DNA of 64,000 nt from Sphingobacteriia bacterium (GTDB lineage: Bacteria > Bacteroidota > Bacteroidia > Chitinophagales > Chitinophagaceae). Of this stretch, positions 45,576 to 54,744 are shown one piece after another. How positions within the stretch are numbered: position 1 is the stretch's first letter; each line of letters opens with the position of its first letter. The stretch is taken from NCBI GenBank assembly GCA_015999745.1, contig JAECQP010000002.1:48438-112437 (forward strand), written 5' to 3'. The notes below the pieces were generated by a model that searched no databases, had not been told where the DNA came from, and saw only the letters and a program-made list of their open reading frames with translations. The position numbers and the translations under genes were made by a program.

Positions 45576-46163
45576 ATGAAAAATGCTACACTGGGTTTTA
45601 ATGTTGTTATTGCATTAGCAGTAGCCGTCTTGTTTTATTTTCAGTTCTCCGGTAAAAAAAGCGCTGCAGCAACGGATAGCGCCTCAAAAGCAGCTCCTGC
45701 AGGCAGTTTCCGGATTGCTTATTTTGAGTCTGATTCTATTCAGAACAACTTTGAATATTTCAAGGAAATTAAAAGAACCCTGGAAGTGAAAGATCAGGCC
45801 AACAGTAAACAACTCAATGAGCTGAAAACCGTATTTACCAATAAATACCAGGATTTACAGCGCTCTGCACAAAGCCTGTCCCAGGCAGAACTGGCCAACA
45901 AGCAGCAGGAACTGGAACAAATGCAGCGTACCTACCAGGGTAAAGAGCAGATGATGGCCCAGGAAATGCAGGATGAAAGCTTCAAGAAACTGCAGGATGT
46001 AAAGAAGAAAATTGAAACCTATCTTACAGAATACAATAAGGACAAGGGTTATGCCTTCATTTTTTCCAGCGCTCCCGAGTTCATGTACCTGAAAGACACT
46101 GCGTATAATATTACCGACGACGTGGTAAAAGGCTTGAATAAGTTGTATCCTAAGAAGCCATAA
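45576..46163 (+). CDS. OmpH/Skp-like periplasmic chaperone
   Basis: A 195-aa protein with an N-terminal membrane anchor (FNVVIALAVAVLFYFQFSG), a short linker, then the OmpH opening FRIAYFESDSIQNNFEYFKEI, a long Gln/Glu/Lys coiled coil (about 75-145) and the closing strand GYAFIFSSAPEFMYL. Skp-type trimers hold unfolded outer-membrane proteins. This member is anchored rather than cleaved. It ends at a terminator that touches the next gene. Confidence 0.85.
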   Translation: MKNATLGFNVVIALAVAVLFYFQFSGKKSAAATDSASKAAPAGSFRIAYFESDSIQNNFEYFKEIKRTLEVKDQANSKQLNELKTVFTNKYQDLQRSAQSLSQAELANKQQELEQMQRTYQGKEQMMAQEMQDESFKKLQDVKKKIETYLTEYNKDKGYAFIFSSAPEFMYLKDTAYNITDDVVKGLNKLYPKKP

Positions 46164-46187
46164 ATCACCGTCATATTTATTATCTTC

Positions 46188-46222
46188 ATTCCCGCCCCAT
46201 TCAAAAAGGGCGGGAATTTTTT
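46188..46222 (+). terminator. Terminator touching the permease start codon
   Basis: Ten-base perfect stem ATTCCCGCCC (46188-46197) / GGGCGGGAAT (46208-46217) and a T-run 46217-46222. The permease ATG starts at 46223. Confidence 0.85.
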
Positions 46223-47662
46223 ATGTCAGATACCACTACCTCTTTTAAACCAAGACTGGGATTATTGGATGCAACCATGCTGGTTGCCGGAAGTATGATA
46301 GGCTCGGGAATTTTTATCGTTAGCGCCGATATTACCCGGAATGTTGGCAGTGCAGGATGGCTGATTGCCGTTTGGCTGTTAACCGGCTTCATGACCCTTA
46401 CCGCCGCCCTGAGTTATGGTGAGCTTAGCGCCATGTTTCCAAAGGCTGGCGGTCAATATGTGTACCTGAAGGAATCGTATAATCCGTTGACTGGCTTCCT
46501 GTACGGGTGGAGCTTTTTTGCGGTGATCCAGACAGGCACCATTGCTGCGGTAGGCGTGGCCTTCTGTAAATTTGCGGCCTATTTCTTTCCCTTCCTGGAA
46601 ATGAACCCCTCCGATGTGCTTTTCCTGGTTGGTCCGTTCAAAATTTATCCGGCCCAGTTTGTTTCCATATTTATTATTGTATTACTGACCTATATCAATA
46701 CCAGGGGTGTTGAAGGCGGAAAAATGATCCAGACCGTTTTCACCGTGGCTAAACTGCTGTCTTTATTTGGACTGATCGTTTTTGGTTTCCTGCTGGTTAA
46801 GGACAGCGCCATCTGGGATGCCAACTGGGCCGATGCATGGAGTATGAAGAAGCTGAGCGCAGGAACAAATGCTGCCGGTATTCCTGAAACCCTGATCATG
46901 CCTATACTGGGGGCCGGGGCATTCGGGGCCATCGCCACTTCTATGGTGGGTTCCATTTTCAGCAGTGATGCCTGGAACAATGTAACCTTCATTGCAGGTG
47001 AGATTAAGAATCCGCAGAAGAATATTGGCATGAGTCTGTTCCTGGGAACCCTGATCGTTACATTGATCTATGTTGCGGCCAACCTGATGTACCTGAACGT
47101 ACTTCCTTTAAATGAGATCGCTTTTGCTCCGTCCGATCGCGTTGCAGTGAGCGCCGCCAATGCCATTTTTGGCCATAGCGGAACCTTTATCATTGCGGCC
47201 ATGATCATGATTGCCACATTTGGCTGTAACAACGGCCTGATCCTTGCCGGTGCAAGGGTGTATTATACCATGGCACAGGATGGGCTATTCTTTAAAAGGG
47301 CCGGTGTACTCAATAAAAATGCGGTTCCAGAATGGGCTTTATGGGCGCAGTGTGTGGTAGCTTCCTTACTGTGTTTAAGCGGCCGTTATGGAGACCTGCT
47401 GGATATGGTGTCTTTTATTGTAGTGATCTTTTATGTACTGACCATTGCCGGAATTTTTATTCTGCGCAGGAAACGCCCGGAGCTGGAACGGCCTTATAAA
47501 GCCATCGGTTACCCGGTATTGCCTGCTGTTTATATGCTTATGGGGATCAGTTTTTGTGTATTGCTGATTATTTATAAGCCGGAGTTTACATGGCCGGGAT
47601 TGATCATTACGCTGTTGGGCATACCTTTGTATTTTCTGGCAGTCGGATCATCTAAAAAATAG
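46223..47662 (+). CDS. Amino acid permease, APC superfamily
   Basis: A 479-aa inner-membrane transporter with about 12 helices. LGLLDATMLVAGSMIGSGIFIVSADI is the helix 1 consensus (GSGIF motif), followed by LTAALSYGELSAMFPKAGGQYVYL, typical of the LAT/YfnA-like subgroup. Substrate not determined. Its start codon directly follows the ompH terminator, so its expression may depend on readthrough. It is 4 bases ahead of the heptose kinase gene. Confidence 0.9.
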   Translation: MSDTTTSFKPRLGLLDATMLVAGSMIGSGIFIVSADITRNVGSAGWLIAVWLLTGFMTLTAALSYGELSAMFPKAGGQYVYLKESYNPLTGFLYGWSFFAVIQTGTIAAVGVAFCKFAAYFFPFLEMNPSDVLFLVGPFKIYPAQFVSIFIIVLLTYINTRGVEGGKMIQTVFTVAKLLSLFGLIVFGFLLVKDSAIWDANWADAWSMKKLSAGTNAAGIPETLIMPILGAGAFGAIATSMVGSIFSSDAWNNVTFIAGEIKNPQKNIGMSLFLGTLIVTLIYVAANLMYLNVLPLNEIAFAPSDRVAVSAANAIFGHSGTFIIAAMIMIATFGCNNGLILAGARVYYTMAQDGLFFKRAGVLNKNAVPEWALWAQCVVASLLCLSGRYGDLLDMVSFIVVIFYVLTIAGIFILRRKRPELERPYKAIGYPVLPAVYMLMGISFCVLLIIYKPEFTWPGLIITLLGIPLYFLAVGSSKK

Positions 47663-47665
47663 TGC

Positions 47666-48658
47666 ATGAATTTTGATGAATTATTCAAAGGCTTTACAAA
47701 CACCAAAGTATTAATTGTTGGTGATGTAATGCTGGATACCTATTGGTGGGGTAATGTAGACCGGATTTCACCCGAAGCGCCTGTGCCGGTGGTTGCATTG
47801 AAGAACAAGGAACTGCGGGTGGGTGGCGCCGCCAATGTTGCATTGAATACGGCTGCCCTGGGGGCGCAAACTGCCATTATTTCTGTGGTGGGAAACGACA
47901 GCGATGGCGCGCAACTGAAACAACTGATGCAGGAGAGCAATATCGATATATCCGCCATCATCAGTTCAGGGGAACGGATTACCACCAACAAAGTGCGCAT
48001 CATGAGCCGCAATCAACAAATGATGCGGCTGGATGCAGAGATTACAACCGATATTGAAGGTGCACTGGAACAACAACTGATTGATGCGGTATCCTCTTAT
48101 ATAGAGCGCAACCATACACAGATTCTGATTTTGGAGGATTACAATAAAGGCGTATTGACCAAAAGGGTGATCGAAACCCTTGTAGCCTTCTGCAATGAAA
48201 GAGGCGTGCTTACCGCTGTTGATCCCAAACGAAAAAATTTCCTGACTTATAAAGGTGTTACCCTGTTCAAACCCAACCTGAAGGAAGTGAAAGAAGGATT
48301 GAACCTGCTGGTAGACCGGATCAATCTCCAAACACTGCATGAAATTCATAATGCGTTGAAGAAGGAGCTGGGCCATGTGATTTCTTTTATCACACTATCC
48401 GAAAAAGGCGTGTTCTATCAGAAGGAAAATGAATCCGTCATTATTCCTACCCATATCCGCAACATTGCTGATGTAAGCGGCGCCGGTGATACGGTGATTG
48501 CAGTTGCCTCCCTGGTGTATGCCACCACACAGAATATGCGGCTGGCGGCTGAAATGGCGAATGTTGCGGGCGGACTGGTGTGCGAGGAAGTAGGTACGGC
48601 TGCCATTAATAAAGACAAACTCCTGGCGGAGTGTAAACTCCTGTTGAAGGCGCTTTAG
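47666..48658 (+). CDS. rfaE1: D-glycero-beta-D-manno-heptose-7-phosphate kinase
   Basis: A 330-aa PfkB-family kinase: VLIVGDVMLDTYWWGNVDRISPEAPVPVV, VGGAANVALNTAALGA, and the C-terminal DVSGAGDTVIA with the catalytic Asp. This matches the N-terminal (HldE1/RfaE1) half of bifunctional HldE; the nucleotidyltransferase half is absent, so a separate rfaE2 is expected elsewhere. It makes heptose-1,7-bisphosphate for ADP-heptose. Confidence 0.9.
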   Translation: MNFDELFKGFTNTKVLIVGDVMLDTYWWGNVDRISPEAPVPVVALKNKELRVGGAANVALNTAALGAQTAIISVVGNDSDGAQLKQLMQESNIDISAIISSGERITTNKVRIMSRNQQMMRLDAEITTDIEGALEQQLIDAVSSYIERNHTQILILEDYNKGVLTKRVIETLVAFCNERGVLTAVDPKRKNFLTYKGVTLFKPNLKEVKEGLNLLVDRINLQTLHEIHNALKKELGHVISFITLSEKGVFYQKENESVIIPTHIRNIADVSGAGDTVIAVASLVYATTQNMRLAAEMANVAGGLVCEEVGTAAINKDKLLAECKLLLKAL

Positions 48659-48703
48659 TTATTCTGAATCAAATACTCCCATATCTTCAACAGTCTCTAA
48701 TGA

Positions 48704-48728
48704 TTGGCGAAATATATTAGAATCTTTG
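48704..48728 (+). promoter_or_regulatory. Putative promoter of the isoaspartyl peptidase gene
   Basis: TTGG (48704-48707) and AATCTTTG (48721-48728; two mismatches to TAnnTTTG). It lies in the upstream open frame and supports the later start at 48770. Confidence 0.4.
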
Positions 48729-48769
48729 CGCTGTCTAAAATTCTAGATTCGCAGTCTAAAATATTGGTA

Positions 48770-49717
48770 ATGGGCAATTTTACGATCGCGATACACGGGG
48801 GGGCAGGAACAATCCTGAAAGAAGATATGACCCCGGCATTGGAACAGGCATATACCGACGGCATCCAGCAGGCGCTGAATGTCAGCTATGCGGTGTTGGA
48901 GCAGGGTGGTTCTGCAGTGAATGCCATCAAGGCGGCACTGGTGATACTGGAAGACAATGTGCTGTTCAATGCAGGAAGGGGATCGGTGTTTACCAAGAAA
49001 GGGGTGCAGGAAATGGATGCGGCCATCATGGATGGCAGTGATCTTTCTGCCGGCGCTGTTGCCGGTGTGCGCAGTGTGAGAAATCCGATTGAACTGGCTA
49101 CTGAAGTGATGCGCAACAGTAACCATGTATTTCTCAGCGGAAAGGGCGCCAATGATTTTGCCATCAAGCAGGGTGTTAAACTGGAGCCGGATGAATATTT
49201 CTATTCCCAATTCCGCTACGACCAGTGGAAGGCCATCCGCGATTCTGATTCCTATTCGCTCGACCATACCAACCACCATCTCGAAGAATTGATGCGCGAT
49301 AAAAAATTCGGCACCGTTGGTGCTGTGGCCTGCGATCAGAACGGCAACCTGGCGGCAGCCACATCCACCGGAGGAATGACCAATAAAAAATACGGAAGGA
49401 TCGGAGACAGTCCGGTGATTGGTGCTGGCACCTATGCCAACAATAAAACCTGTGCCATCAGTTCCACCGGTCATGGGGAAATGTTTATCCGCGCTGTTGC
49501 GGCTTATGATGTAAGTTGCCTGATGGAATACAAGGGACTGAGCCTGGAGGAAGCCATGAATGTAGTGGTGAAGGAAAAACTGGTAGCCATGCACGGAGAG
49601 GGTGGAATGATTGGGGTGGATGCACAGGGAAATGCGGCGCTGGTATTCAATAGTGCGGGAATGTACAGAGGTGTCCGGAATAACAAGGGCTACAATATGG
49701 TAGCGATATATAGTTAG
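48770..49717 (+). CDS. iaaA: Isoaspartyl peptidase/L-asparaginase (Ntn hydrolase)
   Basis: A 315-aa plant-type asparaginase proenzyme. FTIAIHGGAGTI opens the alpha subunit; autocleavage would occur before Thr182 in KFGTVGAVACD, which becomes the beta-subunit nucleophile; STGGMTNKKYGRIGDSPVIGAGTYA is the substrate loop, and STGHGE follows. Start at 48770 is chosen because the upstream residues overlap a promoter. It removes isoaspartyl dipeptides from protein turnover. No signal peptide. Confidence 0.92.
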   Translation: MGNFTIAIHGGAGTILKEDMTPALEQAYTDGIQQALNVSYAVLEQGGSAVNAIKAALVILEDNVLFNAGRGSVFTKKGVQEMDAAIMDGSDLSAGAVAGVRSVRNPIELATEVMRNSNHVFLSGKGANDFAIKQGVKLEPDEYFYSQFRYDQWKAIRDSDSYSLDHTNHHLEELMRDKKFGTVGAVACDQNGNLAAATSTGGMTNKKYGRIGDSPVIGAGTYANNKTCAISSTGHGEMFIRAVAAYDVSCLMEYKGLSLEEAMNVVVKEKLVAMHGEGGMIGVDAQGNAALVFNSAGMYRGVRNNKGYNMVAIYS

Positions 49718-49723
49718 GTTAGC

Positions 49724-50404
49724 ATGAAAAAATTTGCATTGATTACGGCCGGTGGTTCCGGTAGCAGAATGGGTACTGAATTACCGAAGCAATTTCTTTT
49801 ACTGCATGGAAAGCCGGTATTGTGGCATACCATCAGGGCCTTCCGGGAAGCCTATGCCGATATCCATTTTATCCTTGTTATCCCTGCAGCACATGCAGAA
49901 GCAGGCAAAGCCATCCTGGAAGAGCTGAACCTGACCGCGCAGTCCGTATTGGTAGAAGGGGGAGCAACCCGCTTTCATTCCGTACAGAACGGCCTGCAAA
50001 AAGTGGAACCCGGATCCATTGTTTTTGTCCACGATGGGGTTCGTTGCCTGGTATCTCCCGACCTGATTAAACGCTGTGGCGAACAGGCAGCAACACGCGG
50101 CAGCGCAGTGCCTGCCGTGGCTTCTGCCGACAGTATCAGAATAACCGACGAGCAGGGCGGGCATCAATCCATCGACCGCAACAGGGTACGCATCATACAA
50201 ACACCGCAAACCTTCCAAAGCAATATCATCCTGCCTGCTTTTCAGCAGGCATGCCGGGGTGAATTTACCGATGAAGCTACGGTAGTGGAAGCTGCCGGAA
50301 CCCCGGTGTTTCTGATTGAAGGAGATTACCGGAATTTAAAGATCACCCGTCCGGCAGACCTGCTGGTTGCTGAAACCATTCTGCAGGAACGCGCTGCCCA
50401 ATAG
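49724..50404 (+). CDS. ispD: 2-C-methyl-D-erythritol 4-phosphate cytidylyltransferase
   Basis: A 226-aa MEP-pathway enzyme: FALITAGGSGSRMGTELPKQFLLLHGKPVLWHT, VHDGVRCLVS, VPAVASADSIRI, RNRVRIIQTPQTF, and FTDEATVVEAAG. It makes CDP-methylerythritol for isoprenoids. 6 bases after iaaA; converges on the GNAT-like gene with a 3-base gap. Confidence 0.95.
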   Translation: MKKFALITAGGSGSRMGTELPKQFLLLHGKPVLWHTIRAFREAYADIHFILVIPAAHAEAGKAILEELNLTAQSVLVEGGATRFHSVQNGLQKVEPGSIVFVHDGVRCLVSPDLIKRCGEQAATRGSAVPAVASADSIRITDEQGGHQSIDRNRVRIIQTPQTFQSNIILPAFQQACRGEFTDEATVVEAAGTPVFLIEGDYRNLKITRPADLLVAETILQERAAQ

Positions 50405-50407
50405 CTA

Positions 50408-51340
50408 TTATTTCAACAGGGATAAGGGGAAGGGCAGCTTGTTATAATGATACAGGTAATAGGTTTCTTCTGTAGCCCCGAATTTCCTGTAAAAGGATTG
50501 TACACCGGGTATTGCGGAGCCTTCAAAATCGAGCAGCAGCGCTTCTTCTGCAAATTCCCGGATCAACTGATCCAGCAAAAAATGATTGGCTTCGTTTTGC
50601 CGGCCAGCTGCCGTAGTGGTGTTCATGAGATTATAGATCCGGCGCCCGTCTTTCAGTAGCAATACCACCGATTCCATTTCCCGGTTGCTGTTCAATACAG
50701 CCCTTGTAAAACATTGCCCCCTACCTGCCAGCACGTTGTTGCAGAGCTGTGAAAATGCGAGATAATTGTCTGGATGAATATGTTTGGATTGATGTGCATG
50801 GTGTTCTATAAATACATCAATGGCTGTTTGAATGGGTACCTCATTGCTGTATACCGTCGCTGCCCGTTCTGCTTTTTTGATGTTCTGTTTCAGGTCGGGG
50901 GAATAATGACTGCTGATTTCCGGGTAGGGACGGTTGAGGTTCAACGTGTAGTTGGGCTTTTGTACAATACCTTTTAAATAAGCGGCAGCGGTATTGCTGT
51001 GGTTGAAGAGCAAAGTGCCATACGCGTACTGCTGCATGACCTGCCGGGCAATTTGTTGGACCATCTGCTGTTGCTCCTGCTTCGGAAGGCCAGGTAGCCC
51101 AATTAGTCCCAGTTGTTGCACAAAGGGCGGCGTATACCAGTAGGTGTATCCCAGCTTCGATTTACAGGGCAGGGCCATCATGGCTTCATAATCGTTCAAT
51201 ACCAGCCCCATCCAGTTTTCACAAACTGCATGTAAATAGTCCGTGCATGAATAGATCAGGCCGTTTTCTGCCATTGCAACCCGCCGATCCCATTGAGTGG
51301 CATCAATTTGTTGAGCAGGTATGAGCCTGATTGCATACAT
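50408..51340 (-). CDS. FemAB/GNAT-like acyltransferase, polysaccharide block
   Basis: A 310-aa protein of the GNAT fold, closest by eye to FemAB-like proteins of exopolysaccharide clusters. SPDLKQNIKKAERAATV is the conserved stretch of basic residues, followed by FTRAVLNSNREMESVVLLLKDGRRIYNLMN, ANHFLLDQLIREFAEE and LLDFEGSAIPGVQSFYRKFGA. It may acylate or aminoacylate a sugar or lipid carrier; the substrate is unknown. It ends a minus-strand operon with the phosphoglycosyl transferase gene 7 bases upstream. Confidence 0.72.
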   Translation of the reverse strand: MYAIRLIPAQQIDATQWDRRVAMAENGLIYSCTDYLHAVCENWMGLVLNDYEAMMALPCKSKLGYTYWYTPPFVQQLGLIGLPGLPKQEQQQMVQQIARQVMQQYAYGTLLFNHSNTAAAYLKGIVQKPNYTLNLNRPYPEISSHYSPDLKQNIKKAERAATVYSNEVPIQTAIDVFIEHHAHQSKHIHPDNYLAFSQLCNNVLAGRGQCFTRAVLNSNREMESVVLLLKDGRRIYNLMNTTTAAGRQNEANHFLLDQLIREFAEEALLLDFEGSAIPGVQSFYRKFGATEETYYLYHYNKLPFPLSLLK

Positions 51341-51347
51341 GATGATT

Positions 51348-51926
51348 TTATTTTCCTTTCCCGGATAAAATAATGCGGAGTGTTTGGAGCATGATCCTGA
51401 AATCGAGCCCTAAAGATAGTTGATCCATGTATTCCAGGTCGTACTGCATGCGTTCCGCCATTTCCGGTACGCCTGATGCATAACCGAAGCGAACCATTCC
51501 CCAGGAGGTAAGCCCTGGTTTAACCCTGAGCAGTTCAGGGTATCGGGGAGCCAGTTGTACCAGTTGATCGATGTAGCATTTTCTTTCGGGCCTTGGTCCC
51601 ACCAGGCTCATGTCTCCGATAATGATGTTCCAGAGTTGCGGCAGTTCGTCCAGTTTCCATTTACGCATGGTTTTCCCCCAAGGGGTAATGCGCTCGTCGT
51701 CCGGGCCCGATAAAGCCGGTCCGTTTTGCTCTGCATTGGGGTACATGCTCCTGAATTTGTAAATGGTAAACGGTACACCGTTACGGCCAATTCGCTGCTG
51801 GGTATAAATGACAGCGCCCCCGGAGCTCAGCCTGGTTCTGCATGCAATGAGCAGGAGGAGAGGGCTCAGTGCCGTAATAGCCGTAAGAGAAAATATAATG
51901 TCCAGGAACCTTTTGATTTGCTGCAT
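51348..51926 (-). CDS. Monotopic phosphoglycosyl transferase (bacterial sugar transferase)
   Basis: A 192-aa PglC-like enzyme that places a sugar-1-phosphate on undecaprenyl phosphate. The reentrant membrane helix is FLDIIFSLTAITALSPLLLLIA; catalytic blocks are IYTQQRIGRNGVPFTIYKFRSM, then ERITPWGKTMRKWKLDELPQLWNIIIGDMSLVGPRPER. Family residues of the DE motif and the LVGPRP box are intact. Sugar specificity unknown. Part of the minus-strand block with the Gfo/Idh oxidoreductase and FabG-like genes. Confidence 0.92.
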   Translation of the reverse strand: MQQIKRFLDIIFSLTAITALSPLLLLIACRTRLSSGGAVIYTQQRIGRNGVPFTIYKFRSMYPNAEQNGPALSGPDDERITPWGKTMRKWKLDELPQLWNIIIGDMSLVGPRPERKCYIDQLVQLAPRYPELLRVKPGLTSWGMVRFGYASGVPEMAERMQYDLEYMDQLSLGLDFRIMLQTLRIILSGKGK

Positions 51927-51940
51927 TATTGATTGCCGGA

Positions 51941-52915
51941 TTAAACTAAAATACTGGTGTTGTTGATTTTCTCCAATATCTGGTGTGCAACTTCCATTGC
52001 AAGGAAACCATCTATTTCGCTTACTACGGTAGGTTTATTGTTAACAATTGAATCAACAAAAGACTCCAGCTCCAGCTTGATCGCATTCAGTGGCTCAATG
52101 GTTGGTGTGGCGATTGCAATGGATTTTTTACCATTGGGAGTATCTATGTCGAAAGAAAATACATTGTTGTCATCGGGCTGCTTCAGCTTAATGATTTCTG
52201 TTTTCTTTTCGAGGAAGTCGATGCCAATGTAGGCGTCTTTCTGGAACAACCGCATCTTGCGCATTTTTTTCATACTGATGCGGCTGCTGGTTAAATTGGC
52301 CACACATCCATTGTTGAACTCGATCCGCACATTGGCAATATCCGGTGTTTCGGTCATCACCGCCACGCCGCTTGCCGCGATACTTTTTACATCGCTTTTT
52401 ACCAGGCTTAAAATGATATCTATATCATGGATCATCAGATCCAGGATTACGCTTACCTCGGTTCCTCTCGGATTGAACTGCGCCAGCCTGTGTACTTCTA
52501 TGAACATCGGGTTGAGGTTCATGTCTTTTACCGCCAGGTAGGCCGGGTTAAATCTTTCCACATGTCCCACCTGCACTTTTACATTGGCTTCGCGAACCAT
52601 ATCCATCAGGGCGCGCCCTTCTTGTATGGTATTGGTAATGGGTTTCTCTACAAATACATGCTTGCCCTTCCTGATGGCCTGCATGCAGATACCGAAGTGC
52701 TGATTGGTGGGAGTGATCACATCTATAACATCACAGGCATCCATCAGTTTTTCTTCGTCCATGTAACGTTTCAAACCATATTTTTCAACTACTTCCCTGG
52801 CATTGTCGTTATTGGGATCAAAAAATCCCACCAACTTTATTCCTTCAATCTCTTTCCAGTTGTTCAGGTGAAACTTGCCCAGATGGCCCACCCCAAAAAC
52901 TCCTACTTTTAGCAT
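51941..52915 (-). CDS. Gfo/Idh/MocA-family oxidoreductase
   Basis: A 324-aa NAD(P)-dependent enzyme: GVFGVGHLGKFHLNNW (nucleotide fold), DVIDVITPTNQHF, GKHVFVEKPI with the catalytic Lys, and the second domain starting VQVGHVERFNPAY with the H/E motif. Such enzymes in polysaccharide clusters oxidise UDP-N-acetyl sugars or reduce keto sugars (WbpB/WlbA-like). Which one this is cannot be read directly. It precedes the phosphoglycosyl transferase gene by 14 bases. Confidence 0.85.
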   Translation of the reverse strand: MLKVGVFGVGHLGKFHLNNWKEIEGIKLVGFFDPNNDNAREVVEKYGLKRYMDEEKLMDACDVIDVITPTNQHFGICMQAIRKGKHVFVEKPITNTIQEGRALMDMVREANVKVQVGHVERFNPAYLAVKDMNLNPMFIEVHRLAQFNPRGTEVSVILDLMIHDIDIILSLVKSDVKSIAASGVAVMTETPDIANVRIEFNNGCVANLTSSRISMKKMRKMRLFQKDAYIGIDFLEKKTEIIKLKQPDDNNVFSFDIDTPNGKKSIAIATPTIEPLNAIKLELESFVDSIVNNKPTVVSEIDGFLAMEVAHQILEKINNTSILV

Positions 52916-52978
52916 AGTTCTGATATTAATGGGTAAAGATAATTAAATCGGCCTGCCCTGTGGGGCATATTCGTCTTT

Positions 52979-53716
52979 TTATCTGGCGCTGCCCCCATCT
53001 ATGGTGAGGCAGATTCCGTTTACATAAGCTGCTTCGTCGGAAGCAAGGTATAAATATCCATAGGCAATATCAATCGGTTTGCCCCAGTGCCCTGCGGGAA
53101 TCAGCGGCACCATTTTCTGCCTTACTTCCTCCGGAATACTGTTGGTCATGCTGGTTTCAATAAAACCGGGCGCGATGCAATTGGCGGTGATGCCGAACCT
53201 TCCCAGTTCCAGCGCCCATACCTTGGTCATGCCAATGATGGCCGATTTGGTGGCTACATAATTGGTTTGCCCGTAATTGCCCCTGAGCCCTACATTGGAG
53301 GATGCAGATACGATTCTTCCGTACTGCTGTTCTTTCATATGGTGCGCCACAGCCTGGGTACAGTTAAAAACACCGGTCAGGTTTACTGCCAGTACTTTCT
53401 CCCAATCATCTTCCTGCATTTTCAACAAGGTTTTATCCTTGGTGATACCAGCATTGTTGATCAGGATATCGATCCTTCCTTTCAGTTCCTTCACTTTTGT
53501 AGTTGCAGCTTCGATGGCGGCTTTATCCGTAACGGACACCAGCATAAAATGCACATCCAGTTGCTGTTCCCTGCATTGCGCAGCCAGGGTTTCTCCTTCC
53601 TCATTCAGGTCCCAGATAAAAACAGTTGCGCCTTCCTTCGCAAACAATTCTGCTGTTGCAGCACCTATGCCAGCTGCGCCTCCGGTAATAATGGCCGTTT
53701 TATTGGTTAATCTCAT
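52979..53716 (-). CDS. FabG-like short-chain dehydrogenase
   Basis: A 245-aa classical SDR: TGGAAGIGAATAELF, NNAGITKDKTLLKM, the catalytic Ser in SASSNVGLRGNYGQTNYVATKSA with Tyr and Lys, PGFIETSMT, and the closing GICLTIDGGSA. The overall pattern is that of 3-oxoacyl-ACP reductase, but its place in a glycan cluster means a sugar or polyketide role is possible, so the fabG symbol is withheld. Encoded 21 bases after the GT2 gene. Confidence 0.85.
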   Translation of the reverse strand: MRLTNKTAIITGGAAGIGAATAELFAKEGATVFIWDLNEEGETLAAQCREQQLDVHFMLVSVTDKAAIEAATTKVKELKGRIDILINNAGITKDKTLLKMQEDDWEKVLAVNLTGVFNCTQAVAHHMKEQQYGRIVSASSNVGLRGNYGQTNYVATKSAIIGMTKVWALELGRFGITANCIAPGFIETSMTNSIPEEVRQKMVPLIPAGHWGKPIDIAYGYLYLASDEAAYVNGICLTIDGGSAR

Positions 53717-53737
53717 TTACTATTTTTTTAGATGCAT

Positions 53738-54544
53738 TTAAAGTCCGATGATTCTTTTCAGCCGCTTCCAGATGCCTTTCCATAAACCGCCGTCGAGCTG
53801 AATCCGCCGGTCGGTTGTCCAGACCAATGCAGCAGGCCGGGTAACATAATATAGTTTTCCAAAACCTTTTTCGCGCAGCTTTAAAGCCAGCCAACCGTCT
53901 TCGTTGGCACCGGGGGGATGATGAAAACCATCCACCGCAATGCCCTGTTCTCTGCGGAAACCCGAATTGAAACCGTATACATTCATGGCCTCATTGCGAA
54001 AGGTCTTGTTGAACCAGCGTGTGCAATCGGCCAGGTATTCATAGCAGCAATAAGTTAGCCGGCCCGTACTGCCGGTAGGAATAAAAGCAAACCTGCCGTA
54101 GACCACTGCCGTTTGCGCATCAGTGGCCAGGGGCATCACCATTTGTTCTATCCAGTTGGTTGGGTAAATGGTATCTGCATCCGCATTCAAAATATATGTA
54201 CCCCTGGCAACAGAAAGCCCTGCATTCCGGGCAAAAGCAACGCCCTGCCTGGGTTCCATTACACAGGGGATGCCGGCAGCTTTCACCAGTTCCTCTGTGC
54301 GGTCGGTCGATGCATTATTGATCACAATGATTTCCGTTGGCCATTGAGTGGTATTGTGGCACAGTGAAAGCAGGGTCTGCAGAATCCCAGCTTCTTCGTT
54401 GTATGCAGGAATCACGATCGAAACAACCGGTGCTTCTTTGCAGAGCGCCGGATACAATTCCCGGATAACTTCAGTGGTAGCCGGCTGGTTTGGATCGGCC
54501 TGGAATAGTTCCCGGATGTACCGGGGAATGGCAATGGGTCTCAT
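53738..54544 (-). CDS. Glycosyltransferase family 2
   Basis: A 268-aa GT-A enzyme: PVVSIVIPAYNEEAGILQTLLSL, VINNASTDRTEEL, GVAFARNAGLSVARGTYILNADADT (with the DAD metal site) and NEDGWLALKLREKGFGKLYYV. No membrane helix. First gene of the minus-strand block; a 200-base divergent region separates it from the receiver gene. Donor and acceptor unknown. Confidence 0.9.
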   Translation of the reverse strand: MRPIAIPRYIRELFQADPNQPATTEVIRELYPALCKEAPVVSIVIPAYNEEAGILQTLLSLCHNTTQWPTEIIVINNASTDRTEELVKAAGIPCVMEPRQGVAFARNAGLSVARGTYILNADADTIYPTNWIEQMVMPLATDAQTAVVYGRFAFIPTGSTGRLTYCCYEYLADCTRWFNKTFRNEAMNVYGFNSGFRREQGIAVDGFHHPPGANEDGWLALKLREKGFGKLYYVTRPAALVWTTDRRIQLDGGLWKGIWKRLKRIIGL

Positions 54545-54744
54545 GGATGCGTGATGAAAATGGAGCAGATCGGCCTGCGTCAGTTAAAGTTAATGATATG
54601 CCCAGAATTCCTCCTTTTTTTAGACAATTATCCGCCGAATTCGCTTTCATTACGATACAAATGAGATAATTTTACAAGCGGATAGGAAGCGTAAAGGTAA
54701 AGTTCTACATTTAGCTGGTTTTATCGGACCAATAAACAATTTAT

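Noticed and set aside
48704..48769. 22-residue extension of the isoaspartyl peptidase
   Set aside because: It contains the promoter-like elements and lacks homology to the family N-terminus.
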